Origin: Alphaproteobacteria bacterium | Lineage (GTDB): Bacteria > Pseudomonadota > Alphaproteobacteria > JANSWW01 | Direction: 5' to 3' | Length of the DNA: 64,000 bases | Assembly: GCA_024743275.1 (NCBI GenBank) | Contig: JANSWW010000009.1 | Coordinates: 1-64,000, forward strand | Shown here: piece after piece, positions 35,373 to 44,481 of the stretch | How the letters are laid out: each line of letters opens with the position of its first letter | Numbering within the stretch: the first letter of the stretch is position 1 | Made by a program: the position numbers and the translations under genes | The notes under the pieces: generated by a model | What the model was told of the DNA's origin: nothing | The model's input: the letters and a program-made list of their open reading frames with translations, nothing else | Database searches by the model: none

Positions 35373-35690
35373 CCCCGTCTCGAAGCGCTTCAGCGCGTGA
35401 GACCAAATCCAAACCGTCTCGAAGCGCGTCAGCGCGTGAGACCAAATCAAAAATCCGGTTAGAACTCTCTCCCCCTTGGGCCGCCACCCCGTCTCGAAGC
35501 GCGTCGGCGCGTGAGACCAAATCCAAACCGTCTCGAAGCGCGTCGGCGCGTGAGACCAAATCAAAAATCCGGTTAGAACTTTCTCCGTCCAGGCGCCACC
35601 CCGTCTCGAAGCGCGTCAGCGCGTGAGACCAAATCCAAACCGTCTCGAAGCGCGATAGCGCGTGAGACCAAATCAAGAATCCGGTCGCCC
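35368..35690 (+). repeat. array of paired palindromes (REP-like), three units of about 113 bp
   Basis: Three copies of a 112-114-bp unit begin at 35368, 35482 and 35594, each opening with CGCCACCCC, the same bases as the tRNA 3' end plus CCCC. Each unit holds two 27-bp hairpins of the form GTCTC-gaa-GCGC-...-GCGC-gt-GAGAC, giving six in all (35377, 35416, 35491, 35530, 35603 and 35642), always 39 bp apart within a pair. The first hairpin of each pair is followed by CAAATCCAAAC, the second by CAAATCAAAAATCCGG. Differences lie mostly in the loop (TCA, TCGG, ATA). This layout is like BIME/REP elements, which depend on a RAYT transposase encoded elsewhere. Weak open frames over the region are products of the repeat. 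Confidence 0.85.
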
Positions 35691-35710
35691 CCAGGTTTGT
35701 TTTGACGGCC

Positions 35711-35743
35711 GAAAAAGAACCCGCCAACTCGATGAGTGGCGGG
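35711..35743 (-). terminator. leftward terminator-like hairpin
   Basis: CCCGCCAACTC (35720-35730) and GAGTGGCGGG (35734-35743) form a strong stem with a single bulge. Read leftward it is followed by TTCTTTTTC (35719-35711), a good U-run. It lies in the gap after the palindrome array. No leftward gene ends close by (the PAS gene stop is 540 bases away). Confidence 0.5.
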
Positions 35744-35924
35744 GGCAAAGGCAAGTCGAATAGGGAGACGTCGCGATCTGCTGATGCGCAACGCGTTGGA
35801 GATTACTCCGCTGCGCCGACATCAACCTTGACTCAAATCAATAATTTCTGACGAAGAACGCCTATCCTCAAACCGTGTTGGAGGTCTCGCAACGGTCATG
35901 TGGCGCCGTTCTCAGGAGGGTGTT

Positions 35925-36230
35925 ATGAGGATTCTTCGGTTGGATGCGGGTCAGCGGACAGGTCCCCGTTCGGACGATGAGGATGTTCTGGAAGCCGAGA
36001 CGCGGCGGCGCGACGCGGTGCTTGCCAGGGACGATGGCCACGCGGCCGCCTGCGAACAGATATCCGAGGCTTTGGAGCAGCTTGAAATGGAGTTCGGTCC
36101 GAGCCCGGTAGAAGACGAGGCATGGATTCTGGGCCTTTTGAATGCGGCGCTTTCCAACCTCGGGCGTGCGGCGGGACCGGCTCAAGACGGTTCGGGCGTC
36201 GTTGTCCGGATGCCCAACAAACGGGATTAG
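35925..36230 (+). CDS. small hypothetical protein
   Basis: 101 residues from the ATG at 35925, preceded by AGGAGGG at 4-base spacing; the open frame is 9 codons longer. The family is not recognised. It is acidic and helical (EQISEALEQLEMEFG), with no membrane segment. Its 3' end is 50 bases from the stop of the convergent PAS gene. The gap before it (35691-35924) holds a leftward terminator hairpin and nothing else I recognise. Confidence 0.5.
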   Translation: MRILRLDAGQRTGPRSDDEDVLEAETRRRDAVLARDDGHAAACEQISEALEQLEMEFGPSPVEDEAWILGLLNAALSNLGRAAGPAQDGSGVVVRMPNKRD

Positions 36231-36280
36231 GCCGGAGGCATAGAGCGCCCGGTCGATATCGGGGCAGAGGAGGGTGTGCT

Positions 36281-36853
36281 TTAGCTTTCGATGCGACGCC
36301 AGGTCGTGCCGTCGAAATAGCTGTTGAGAAGAATTCCCCTGTACCCCTCCTCGACCGCCTTCTTTTCCTCGGGAGGAAGGGCCGCGTTGCCAAAGAAAAC
36401 CATGGTGCCGCAGACCAGATCCACCGCGCTCTCCTGATCGGACGCGGCCGGGAACAGGATCCGGCTGAAGCCCACATGCTCCCGGTCCGCTGCGGCCAGC
36501 GTCGCGCGGTAGTGGACGCAAACCGCTTGCTCCGCGCAACGATCGAGCAGGGCTTTGCGTTCCGGATACAAGGCCGGGGCCATCATCTCGTCGAGATAGC
36601 GTCCCCGGGTTTCGAAGCCGATGGCCTCGACCATCGCGGTGCCCGCGAGGCGGTTGAGATAGCGGTCCCCTTCCCGCTGATGGATGAAGAACCAGGGCAG
36701 CGTCTCCCTGGGCAGGGTCAGCATGTCGATCTGGTCGCGGGTCGGCAGCCGGTCGGGTCTCGCGGACTCCGCGCGGAGCTTCAACCAATGCTCGAAAACC
36801 GAAAGACAAACGCCGAAAGGCGGACTTTCCTCCGGGGGGGCTGTCTCACTCAT
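36281..36853 (-). CDS. PAS_5-type PAS-domain protein
   Basis: 190 residues from the ATG at 36853. Its pattern (LPTRDQIDMLTLPRETLPWFFIHQREGDRYLNRLAGTAMV, then GFETRGRYLDEMM) is that of the alphaproteobacterial PAS_5 group (DUF1488-like family members of pfam07310 type), single-domain proteins of unknown signal. There is no kinase, HTH or membrane part. The C-terminal half (DREHVGFSRILFPA) closes the PAS fold. Whether it binds a ligand is unknown. Confidence 0.75.
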   Translation of the reverse strand: MSETAPPEESPPFGVCLSVFEHWLKLRAESARPDRLPTRDQIDMLTLPRETLPWFFIHQREGDRYLNRLAGTAMVEAIGFETRGRYLDEMMAPALYPERKALLDRCAEQAVCVHYRATLAAADREHVGFSRILFPAASDQESAVDLVCGTMVFFGNAALPPEEKKAVEEGYRGILLNSYFDGTTWRRIES

Positions 36854-37006
36854 CCTACCGCCATGTCGTGCCTCTGGGGGGGACCAACGCCTCTTGATTG
36901 TAGTTGGCAATCCGTTGAGATCACTCCGACCTTAGGGGTGGGCTGATATGCTAAGGGATATGAGATCGGGATGCCGGACCCTTCAGGCGGTGCCGTCAAG
37001 CTTCCG

Positions 37007-37054
37007 GGCCAACATCCTGGCCCACGTCCTGGCCAACGTCCTGGCCAACGTCCC
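37007..37054. repeat. 12-bp tandem repeat, four copies
   Basis: Four adjoining units of GGCCAACGTCCT type (37007-37018, 37019-37030, 37031-37042, 37043-37054; one to two mismatches) lie 30 bases after the MCP stop codon, in the 230-base gap between it and the PAS gene. Confidence 0.75.
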
Positions 37055-37085
37055 GACGATCTTGCGGCGAAGACCGTGGGAAGGA

Positions 37086-38765
37086 TCAGCTCCGCATTTC
37101 CTCGACGAAGCCGCGCAGCTCGTGGGACAGGTCGGCCGACCGTCGGGCGATTTCCTCCGACGCCCCGGAGACCTCGTCCGCGACCTCGCCGGTCTCCCCC
37201 GTGGCCGTCACCACCAGATCGATGTTCTCGGTGACGTCCTGGACCGCCGTACTGACCTGCTCGATGTTCCGCGCGATATCCGCAGTCGCGGCCGATTGCT
37301 CCTCCGCCGCCGCGGCGATCCCGGCGGCGACCTCGTCGATCTGCGAGACGATGGCCGCCAGATCCTCGATCGCGCGCACCGTCGCCTCGACGGAGCTCTG
37401 GACACCGGAGATCTGCCCGCCGATTTCGTCGGTCGCCCGGGCCGTCTGTTCGGCCAGCGATTTGACCTCGGACGCGACGACCGCGAAGCCCTTTCCGGCC
37501 TCTCCGGCGCGCGCCGCCTCGATGGTGGCGTTCAGCGCCAGAAGGTTGGTCTGATCGGCGATATCGGAGATCAGACTCACGACCTCGCCGATTTTCCCGG
37601 TGGCGTCCGAGAGATCGCGGACCTGGGTCGACGTGGTGGTGGCCGAGGCCGCACCGTCGCGGGCGAGTTGGGCCGTATCGCTGATCCGGGCGGTGATCTC
37701 CTGGATCGAGACGGTCAGTTCCGTCGTCGCGGCGCTCACCGTTTGCAGGGAGAAGGCCGATGCCTGCGCCGAATTGCTGACCCGGTTGGCCTTGTCGCCG
37801 GAACTTGCCGCCGCCTCTGTCAGGCGGGCGGCCGCTAATTCCAGGGCGTTGGCCGCCCCGCTCATCGCGGAGACCATGCCGCCGGTCCGTTGCTCGAACT
37901 GGGCGGCGAGGGTCCGCCTGGCCTCGCGTCTTTCTTGGGCCGCCTGTTCCTCTTGGGCGTTGCGTTCCGCCTCCATGGCCCTGACCTTCCGGGCGTTCTC
38001 CCGGAACACCTCGACGGCACGCGCCATGTCGCCGACCTCGTCGCCGCGACCGGTTCCGTGGATCGGCACGTCAAGATCCCCGCTGGACAGTCCCGCCATG
38101 CAGTGGCGCAAGTCCTCCATCGGACGGGTGACCGAGCGGCTGACCAGCAGTGCCACACCGGAGCCCGCCAGGACCAGGATCAGGGCGATCATGCCATAGT
38201 CCAGGGTGAAATCGGCGACGGCGGCATCGAGATCGTCGACATAGGCGCCGGCACCGATCGACCACTGCCAGGGTCGGAAGCCCTTGATATAGGCGATCTT
38301 CTCCAGGGGAATGTCGGTGCCGGCCTTGGGCCAGCGATAGCTGATGAGGCCTTCGCCGTTTCTGCCGGTCGAGGAGATGTCCCGATAAAGGAGATTACCG
38401 TCCGAATCCTTGAAGTCGGTCCCGTCATAGCCTTCCCCCGACGGATCGGGGGGATAGACGATGTCGATATTGTCGAAGTCGGTAATGAAGACATAGTTGC
38501 CGTTGTCGAAGCGCATGGCGTAGAACGCCCGCTTGATGGCCTCCAGCGCACCGTCCCGGTCGATCTCGCCGCGCTGGACCCGCGCATGTTCCGCGGCGAC
38601 GACCCCATGCGCCATCTCGACGATGTTCTTGAGGGCCGCCTCCCGTTCGGCCCGCATCAGGCTTCGGACCTCCTGGACGGTTACCAGTCCCAGGACGAGG
38701 ACCGCGGCGACAAGACTGGCGATGACCAACAGCTGTTTCGTGATCAGTCGGACGTTCGAGAGCAT
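37086..38765 (-). CDS. methyl-accepting chemotaxis protein (sCache sensor)
   Basis: 559 residues. Membrane segments are at about 8-30 and 188-210, and the periplasmic part between them has a single Cache domain ([12 protein letters not shown], then [35 protein letters not shown]). A HAMP domain follows ([21 protein letters not shown]), then a long methylation/signalling coiled coil with the hairpin [20 protein letters not shown]. The C-terminus lacks a CheR-tether pentapeptide (ends EEMRS). It senses a small periplasmic ligand, often a carboxylate, and controls CheA. No che genes are in the window. Confidence 0.93.
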   Translation of the reverse strand: MLSNVRLITKQLLVIASLVAAVLVLGLVTVQEVRSLMRAEREAALKNIVEMAHGVVAAEHARVQRGEIDRDGALEAIKRAFYAMRFDNGNYVFITDFDNIDIVYPPDPSGEGYDGTDFKDSDGNLLYRDISSTGRNGEGLISYRWPKAGTDIPLEKIAYIKGFRPWQWSIGAGAYVDDLDAAVADFTLDYGMIALILVLAGSGVALLVSRSVTRPMEDLRHCMAGLSSGDLDVPIHGTGRGDEVGDMARAVEVFRENARKVRAMEAERNAQEEQAAQERREARRTLAAQFEQRTGGMVSAMSGAANALELAAARLTEAAASSGDKANRVSNSAQASAFSLQTVSAATTELTVSIQEITARISDTAQLARDGAASATTTSTQVRDLSDATGKIGEVVSLISDIADQTNLLALNATIEAARAGEAGKGFAVVASEVKSLAEQTARATDEIGGQISGVQSSVEATVRAIEDLAAIVSQIDEVAAGIAAAAEEQSAATADIARNIEQVSTAVQDVTENIDLVVTATGETGEVADEVSGASEEIARRSADLSHELRGFVEEMRS

Positions 38766-38973
38766 CGATCCCTCCGCGCGGAGTGTTGCACGTTTCGAGG
38801 GTTGGAAGCGCCATATGAATCGCGGCGGCTCAAGTGAAGTTTCGATGACCTTTTGGATGGGTTTTTATGACGTTCTCCTTATCCAACCGGATCGGATTGC
38901 GCCCCATCCAGCTTCCGGTCGGTCCCGTCTCGGGGCGTCCCAGCATCCGCCACCGTGCGGCATTGGCGCGCCG

Positions 38974-41178
38974 TCAGCGAGCGTCGTTCTTCGCCTCTTG
39001 TGAAGCCGCCTGCTGGGCATCCGCCTCATCAAGAACCGGGGCGACCGCGCCGGCGATCGCTTCCTTGTTCTCTTTGGAGAGGTTCTGCGCCGTCTCGTCG
39101 GCGAGACGCACCGTCACTTCGCGGTTCGCGAATCTGATCCCGTTTTCTTCGAACAGTTTGCGGATCTCGGCGAAGATCACCTTCCGCGCCGTAAACTGAT
39201 CCCCCGGTTTCGTCATGAACTTGACCGAGAAGATCATCGCGGAATCCTCCATTTGGCGAACCCCTTGCGCCTTCAGCGGTTCGATGAAGTTTTGGCCGAT
39301 ATCGGGATGCTCCAGGAGCTGCTGGCCCAGCTTTTTGATGAGCTTTCGCACTTTCTCCGGGTCCGTGTCATATGTCAGCCGCAGCGGCAGCTTCATGATC
39401 ACCCAGTCGCGCGAGTAATTCGTCAACGACGTGATCTCGCCGAACGGGATCGTATGCAACGGACCGAGATGATGGCGCAGCTGCATGGATCGGACCGAGA
39501 TCTTTTCGACCGTCCCGCGGGTCCCGTTGGTCTCGATGTACTCGCCTTTCCGGAACGCGTCGTCCACGAGGAAGAACGCGCCGGAGAAGATGTCCCGGAT
39601 CAGGGTCTGGGCCCCGAAACCGACCGCCAATCCGACGACACCGGCCCCGGCGAAGAGCGGCGCGATGTCCAGCCCCATCTCCGACAGGATGACCATCCCT
39701 GCAATCGTGACGATCACCGCCAGAATGAAGTTCCGGAGAATCGGAAGCAGCGTGGCGATTCGCGACGCGCCGCCGTGTCCTCCTTCGTCGCCCGGCAAGG
39801 CGGCCTCGTCTCCGCCTTCTTCGCGGATCATCGAATCGATCTTCAGTTTCGCCGCTTTGAACGCGACGTACCCCAGAAGCCCGATGACTGCGATTTCGAC
39901 CATGGAATCGTAGATTGGATGGTCGTCCAATTTGACGGCAAACCAATCCTGGACGATCAGCGCCAGGGTTCCGATCAGCAGGGTGATCCTGAAGACATCC
40001 TCGAGCAGCGACTTGAGGGTCTGGCCTTGAACCTGCTCCCCGTCGTCGGTACGTGGGTCGTCGACGAACCGATCGAGCAGGATTAGGCCGATGCCGTAGA
40101 TGTAGAAGGCCAAGACCCCGAACTGGATCGGCGACATGATGAGGCCCAACGCCCCGGGTTGTTCGAGCAGCAGACGGATGGCGGTGGTGAACCAGGCCCC
40201 CATGAAATAGACGACCGCCAGGCCATGCCACGAGGAGGCGAAGATCTTGAGCCAGGCACTGGCTTCATCCGGTCGATGTCCGACGATCGCCTCGGCCACG
40301 GCGGACCGGTAGCGGATGGCGAGCCCGGAGAACAGCAAGGCGGAGACGAGGGTCGAGACAATCAGCATTAGGACATGACCGTCGCGGTCGATCCCCATGA
40401 GATCCATCAACACGCAAAGGCCGCCTACCGGCGCGGCGATGTAGGCGGCGGCCTTGAATCCTCCGTAGAGTCCCCGCGCGTCGGCGTCGGACATCTGGAT
40501 TAGGCGATGGTTTGGGGCCTCGGGATTGATCATGCCCTCGAAGACCACCACCGCCAGACGCGCGACACCGAAGAAGACCACCGTCAGCATCATGGTCGTA
40601 CGCCATGGCGGCGAGGGGTCACCGAATGCCACCACGAGCACCGCCGCGATCCCGCATTGGACGAGGACATTCAACCCCCGCAACAGAACGCGCTGGATCG
40701 GGTAGACGAGCTTCTCGGTGCGGGTTTCCGGCTCCGGATGATAGAGATTGGCAAAGCGCAGCCGCATCCATCGATAAAACGGGATGCCGACCAAGTGGCC
40801 GATGGTGAGGAACAGGGCCGCCAATCCGAAAGCGTAGAGGATCCAGAGTGGATCCCCGTCGGGGCCGGCACGCTTCTCCAAGACATCGAGCATATGGGCG
40901 CCGAACTTGTCGGTTTCGCCGATGATCGTATCCAGTCTCTCGCGAGCCTGCCGCGCGCGCCGCTCGAACGCCGCAGTCGCGGTAATGATGTCGCCGCCCG
41001 ATGCCGCTTCAGCTTCCTCGGTTGGCTGGGGGACCAGAACGATCTGGTAGCCGTCCGCTTGTGCCCGTTCGACGATTTCCTGAAGCGTGCTCTCGGTCTC
41101 GGATGTGTCTTGCGCGACCGTCGGGTTGGACAGGACTGTGAGCAATCCCATCGCCAATGCCAGAAACCAGCCCCTCAT
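38974..41178 (-). CDS. MscS-family mechanosensitive channel
   Basis: 734 residues from the ATG at 41178 (MRGWFLALAM signal peptide). A short periplasmic part is followed by roughly ten membrane segments, then the MscS core near residues 480-690 with pore helix GVVGLAVGFGAQTLIRDIFS and beta-domain start FRKGEYIETNGTRGTVEKIS. The C-terminal part is charged and ends with an acidic/alanine tail. It differs from the DUF3772-type channel at 4530 in its N-terminal domain, so the two are not recent duplicates. Its role is pressure release on hypo-osmotic shock. Confidence 0.9.
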   Translation of the reverse strand: MRGWFLALAMGLLTVLSNPTVAQDTSETESTLQEIVERAQADGYQIVLVPQPTEEAEAASGGDIITATAAFERRARQARERLDTIIGETDKFGAHMLDVLEKRAGPDGDPLWILYAFGLAALFLTIGHLVGIPFYRWMRLRFANLYHPEPETRTEKLVYPIQRVLLRGLNVLVQCGIAAVLVVAFGDPSPPWRTTMMLTVVFFGVARLAVVVFEGMINPEAPNHRLIQMSDADARGLYGGFKAAAYIAAPVGGLCVLMDLMGIDRDGHVLMLIVSTLVSALLFSGLAIRYRSAVAEAIVGHRPDEASAWLKIFASSWHGLAVVYFMGAWFTTAIRLLLEQPGALGLIMSPIQFGVLAFYIYGIGLILLDRFVDDPRTDDGEQVQGQTLKSLLEDVFRITLLIGTLALIVQDWFAVKLDDHPIYDSMVEIAVIGLLGYVAFKAAKLKIDSMIREEGGDEAALPGDEGGHGGASRIATLLPILRNFILAVIVTIAGMVILSEMGLDIAPLFAGAGVVGLAVGFGAQTLIRDIFSGAFFLVDDAFRKGEYIETNGTRGTVEKISVRSMQLRHHLGPLHTIPFGEITSLTNYSRDWVIMKLPLRLTYDTDPEKVRKLIKKLGQQLLEHPDIGQNFIEPLKAQGVRQMEDSAMIFSVKFMTKPGDQFTARKVIFAEIRKLFEENGIRFANREVTVRLADETAQNLSKENKEAIAGAVAPVLDEADAQQAASQEAKNDAR

Positions 41179-41302
41179 CAAATCCCCCTGTCAGACGACG
41201 TGCGCTGAAGGTCCAATCTGCCGTTAAGCCAACGCCATATGCCAGCCAAATCCTTCATAGCTGTCCGAAAGGTCACTGGCCCGCAAGGAGCGGGGCGGCC
41301 GG

Positions 41303-41365
41303 ATGCGGCGACTGGAGGAGAAGCACGATATCATCCAGATCGTCCCGCTACCGGACCGCGTCTGA
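41303..41365 (+). other. possible remnant of a coding gene
   Basis: A short frame (open from about 41261) ends in MRRLEEKHDIIQIVPLPDRV followed by TGA; AAGGAG lies 12 bases before the ATG. The peptide looks protein-like (amphipathic, a basic start followed by DIIQIVPLPDR), but is too short to be a full domain. It may be a leftover C-terminus or a small ORF; I do not recognise it. A GCGTCTGA/TCAGACGC inverted repeat (41358-41365, 41380-41387) overlaps its stop. Confidence 0.25.
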
Positions 41366-41433
41366 TCCGGCGGTTCACGTCAGACGCTTTGACGCATCGC
41401 TAGAGAAGGGTCCGCACCGGACATCCCATCCGA

Positions 41434-42771
41434 TCAGGCCCCGTCCAGCTTCCGGTCGAGCCAGTCGCGGAGCGCGTACCAGCGGCCGATGGACGGCAGG
41501 AACCAGGGCGTGCCGTAATAGAGCGGTCGGGTCGTGAACGCGTGGCCGAGGGCGGCGCTGTCGAAGGCGCTGGGCGTGTTGTTCCCGCCGATGATCTTGC
41601 GGGCGACCTGGCGGCCGAGATGGCTCATCATCACGACCCCGCTGCCATTGCAGCCGAGGGCGTAGTGTATCCCCTCGCGCTCCCCCAGATGGGGCGTGAA
41701 GTCGAAGGTGAAGCCGACATTTCCGGTCCAGGCATGGGTCAATTGACAGCCCATGACCTGGGGGAAGATCGACGTCATGCGCCGATAAAGGATCGCGGCA
41801 CACTCTTCCATCTGTATCCCGGCCCGGAAGCTCGCCCGGCCGCCAAAGATGATCCGTTTGCGACAGGGCGACGGTCGGTAATAGTTCAACAGCCGGTTGG
41901 TGTCGCCGGTCATCCGCAGGGTCGGGAAGCAGTCCTTGACCACGTCCTCCCCCAGTTCCTCCGTCGCGATGATGTGGCTGGCGACCGGGATCACCCGGCG
42001 TTGCAGGGCCGGCGTGGCCCCGCCGGTATAGCCGTTGGTGGCGGCCAATACCTCCGTGGCCTTGATGTCGCCGCGCTCCGTGTGGACGGTGAAGGCGCCG
42101 CGCTTGCCGCTGACCCCGGTGACCCGGATCCCGTCTCGGGTCGCGGCCCCCGCCGCGCGGGTCGCCTTGGCAAGCCCCTGATGATAGCGCGCCGGATGGA
42201 CGCCGCCGGACACGGTGGTGGTGAATCCGCCCCGGTAGTGGTCCGAATGGATCTCGTTCCGCATCTCGGCTTCCGGCACCAGCCAGGCGCTGCCCGGGCT
42301 TTGCGCGTTCAGAGTATCGATCCGGGCCTGGAGCCCGCCATAGGCCTTGCGGCAATGGGCGCCGACGAACCGGCCGGTCTTCTGATAGTCGCAGTCGATC
42401 CGTTCCCGCTCGATGATGGCCTCCCAGTTGCGGTAGCTCTCCTTCGCCTCCTCCATCATCGCCCGGGCCTGGCTTTCCGGCAGGCTCTTGCCCTTGTTGC
42501 CGAGATTGACGCCGCCGGAGACCATGCCGCCGCTGCGGGTCGAGGCGCCGAAGCCGATCCGGTCGGCATCGAGCACCAGGGCGTCGACTCCGGCCCGGGC
42601 CAGCTCCAGAGCCGCGTTGAGCCCGGTATAGCCGCCGCCGATGATCACCACATCGGCCGACTCCGGCGGGTCTTCCGCGGAAATCGGGTCCGGCTCGGCC
42701 GCTTCCCACCAGAACGGGGCGAGCTTCACGCTCTCGCGGATCTTCGCGGGCGGCAGGGGATAGTCGGCCAT
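41434..42771 (-). CDS. FAD-dependent amine oxidase-like oxidoreductase (DadA/PuuB type)
   Basis: 445 residues. The dinucleotide fold is VVIIGGGYTGLNAALELA (about 41-58), followed by FGASTRSGGMVSGG, and the C-terminal FAD contact GCNGSGVVMMSHLG. The pattern matches the FAD-dependent D-amino-acid/gamma-glutamylputrescine oxidase group; a tryptophan-rich N-terminus (LAPFWWEAAEP) is typical of the PuuB/OrdL subset. It probably oxidises an amine or amino acid. It lies 22 bases after the class III aminotransferase gene, with which it forms an operon, as for polyamine catabolism gene pairs. Confidence 0.85.
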   Translation of the reverse strand: MADYPLPPAKIRESVKLAPFWWEAAEPDPISAEDPPESADVVIIGGGYTGLNAALELARAGVDALVLDADRIGFGASTRSGGMVSGGVNLGNKGKSLPESQARAMMEEAKESYRNWEAIIERERIDCDYQKTGRFVGAHCRKAYGGLQARIDTLNAQSPGSAWLVPEAEMRNEIHSDHYRGGFTTTVSGGVHPARYHQGLAKATRAAGAATRDGIRVTGVSGKRGAFTVHTERGDIKATEVLAATNGYTGGATPALQRRVIPVASHIIATEELGEDVVKDCFPTLRMTGDTNRLLNYYRPSPCRKRIIFGGRASFRAGIQMEECAAILYRRMTSIFPQVMGCQLTHAWTGNVGFTFDFTPHLGEREGIHYALGCNGSGVVMMSHLGRQVARKIIGGNNTPSAFDSAALGHAFTTRPLYYGTPWFLPSIGRWYALRDWLDRKLDGA

Positions 42772-42793
42772 CCGGCCCTCCTCGGGGTTGGGG

Positions 42794-44197
42794 TCAGCTT
42801 TGGGCGACCTGCTCCTCGAAAGCGGCCAGCGTCGCCTCGAAGCGGGTCAGCAGATCGTCGCATTCGGCCCGTGTGATGGTGAGCGGCGGGGAGATCATCA
42901 TCCAGTCGCCATTGGCGCCGCCGGAGGTGCGCCGCGCATAGAGGATCAGGCCCTCCTTGAGGCCGAGGATCCGCATCTCGTCGGTCGGCGAGACGGAGGC
43001 CGGGAACATCGTCCTGTTCTCCCGGTCGGCGACCAGTTCCACACCGATCAGCAGGCCCCGGCCGCGCACATCGCCGATGGCCGGGTGACGGTCCTTCATC
43101 GCCTCCAGCCTCTCCTTGAGATAGGCGCCCTGGGCGGCCGCGTTGGCGAAAAGGTCCTGCCGTTCGCATTCGTCGAGCACGGCGAGACCGACGGCGCAGG
43201 AGACCGGATTGGCGGCATAGGTGTGGGAGAGGCCGAACCCGGTCAGGCTGGCGAGATGGTCGGCCATCTCCGCCGGGATCAGCGTCGCGGCGAGCGGCGC
43301 GTAGCCGGAGGCGAGACCCTTGGCGAGAACCACGATGTCCGCCCGGGCATTCGGCCAGGCATGGCTCGCCAGAAAGGTCCCGGTACGGCCGCTGCCGCAA
43401 AGGATTTCGTCATAGACCATGTGGACGCCATGGACGGTGCAGATCTCCCGGACCCGGTTGGCATAGTCCTCCATCAGCGGCTGGGCGCCGGTGGCGAGGC
43501 CGCCGACCGGTTCCGCGACGAAGGCCAGGACATTCTCCGGCCCGAGCTCCCGGATCTTGGCGTCGAGCGCCTCGGCACAGGCCATGCGGAAGCTCTCCGC
43601 CGTGTGGTTCGGCGGAATGCGGTACTGGAACGGGGCCGGCACATGCTCCGCCGGCGTGACCATGCCGTCGATGAAGCTGTCCATCGCCGAATCGCCGCTG
43701 AGCGCCAAGCCCAGCACCGTGCCGCCGTGATAGGAGGGGAACAGGGTGATGATCTTTCGCTTTTCGGGCCGCCCGGTGGCGAGCGCGTATTGGCGGAGGA
43801 ATTTGATGGCGATTTCCATCGCCTCCGAGCCGCCGGAGGAAAAACAGACCCTTTCGTAGCCGGGACCCGCCAAGGCCGCGATCCGGGCGCTCAGATCGAT
43901 ATTGGGCTGATGGCGCGCGACCCTGGAATAGGCGAAATCCATCTGTTCCGCCTGTTTCGCCATGGCGGCGGCGACCCGTTTGTTGCCATGGCCGATATTG
44001 CTGACCACCGGGCCGGAGGAGGCGTCGATATAGGCGTTGCCGTCCTCATCCCACATCCAGATGCCGTCGGCACGCGTGATCAGCGGCAGCGGGACAGGGT
44101 TGGAGCGGGGAAAGAAGATATCCTGGGGACCGCCTGCGGGGAGATGGTTGGCGGGGAGATGGTTGGCGGGGAGCTGGCTGGCAGCGAGCTGGTTCAT
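42794..44197 (-). CDS. class III (omega-amino acid) aminotransferase
   Basis: 467 residues. PLP lysine lies in VVLAKGLASGY; upstream are FSSGGSEAMEIAIK and MVYDEILCGSGRTG (the DE(I/V)xxGxGRTG motif). It transfers amino groups from an omega-amine such as putrescine, beta-alanine or 4-aminobutyrate to pyruvate or 2-oxoglutarate. The first 15 codons are four copies of a 15-bp repeat, giving MNQLAASQLPANHLPANHLP, an extension beyond the family start at PQDIFFP. A palindrome (44206-44228) lies just before the start. It is the upstream gene of an oxidase pair. Confidence 0.9.
   Translation of the reverse strand: MNQLAASQLPANHLPANHLPAGGPQDIFFPRSNPVPLPLITRADGIWMWDEDGNAYIDASSGPVVSNIGHGNKRVAAAMAKQAEQMDFAYSRVARHQPNIDLSARIAALAGPGYERVCFSSGGSEAMEIAIKFLRQYALATGRPEKRKIITLFPSYHGGTVLGLALSGDSAMDSFIDGMVTPAEHVPAPFQYRIPPNHTAESFRMACAEALDAKIRELGPENVLAFVAEPVGGLATGAQPLMEDYANRVREICTVHGVHMVYDEILCGSGRTGTFLASHAWPNARADIVVLAKGLASGYAPLAATLIPAEMADHLASLTGFGLSHTYAANPVSCAVGLAVLDECERQDLFANAAAQGAYLKERLEAMKDRHPAIGDVRGRGLLIGVELVADRENRTMFPASVSPTDEMRILGLKEGLILYARRTSGGANGDWMMISPPLTITRAECDDLLTRFEATLAAFEEQVAQS
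44138..44197 (-). repeat. 15-bp tandem repeat forming the aminotransferase N-terminus
   Basis: Units 44138-44152 and 44153-44167 are identical (GGGGAGATGGTTGGC); 44168-44182 differs at two positions and 44183-44197 is more diverged and includes the start codon. Because 15 is a multiple of three, the frame stays open and the peptide repeats with period five (xNHLPA). Confidence 0.85.
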
Positions 44198-44205
44198 GGC
44201 CTGTC

Positions 44206-44228
44206 ATCCGTTCGAAGAGGGAACGGAT
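44206..44228. promoter_or_regulatory. inverted repeat upstream of the aminotransferase/oxidase operon
   Basis: ATCCGTTC (44206-44213) and GAACGGAT (44221-44228) flank 7 bases and end 9 bases before the start codon, a place where a bound regulator or an RNA hairpin would block translation initiation. Confidence 0.45.
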
Positions 44229-44312
44229 CGACTTTTCCACCGTTTGGCTGCGCAAGCAATCGAGGACGCGGTTTTGGGAGAGCGGTTCAGCCATGCTACT
44301 CTTGAAGTAGAT

Positions 44313-44366
44313 TGACCCCTGCGCCTTGGGGGTGGGGGAGGTCGGGCTTCCAGGGCACAGGGGTCA
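44313..44366. promoter_or_regulatory. TGACCCCTG inverted repeat, function unknown
   Basis: A perfect 9-bp pair, TGACCCCTG (44313-44321) and CAGGGGTCA (44358-44366), separated by 36 bases, lies in the 284-base gap (44198-44481) between two leftward genes. It could be a looped operator or the terminator of the gene at 44482. The rest of the gap has A/T runs (44428-44455) but no coding sign. Confidence 0.35.
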
Positions 44367-44481
44367 GTGGCTTCAACCATACCCTTATTCGCCGGTTCGA
44401 ACCGGGTGGATCATCCCACCCGTATTTTTTTGTGGTCATTTCCCGAAAAAAGAATCGATGCGCGCAAACCAACGGCGATGC

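Noticed and set aside
35368..35690. A CRISPR-like repeat array
   Set aside because: The repeats are palindromic, come in pairs with fixed 39-bp steps inside longer units, and the spacers are themselves repeated and not unique. No cas gene is near.
35328..35791. Protein-coding frames on the minus strand over the tRNA and the palindrome array (DLVSRADALRDG-type peptide repeats, ends such as GGFEPPTF and REDSNPQPSDP)
   Set aside because: These are translations of the palindrome units and of antisense tRNA sequence; GGFEPPTF- and REDSNPQPSDP-type ends are well-known spurious products of reading tRNA genes backwards.
35868..36809. A long minus-strand frame over the small hypothetical gene and PAS gene
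   Set aside because: It overlaps two frames with better start sites and contains no recognisable domain; composition is that of a shadow frame.
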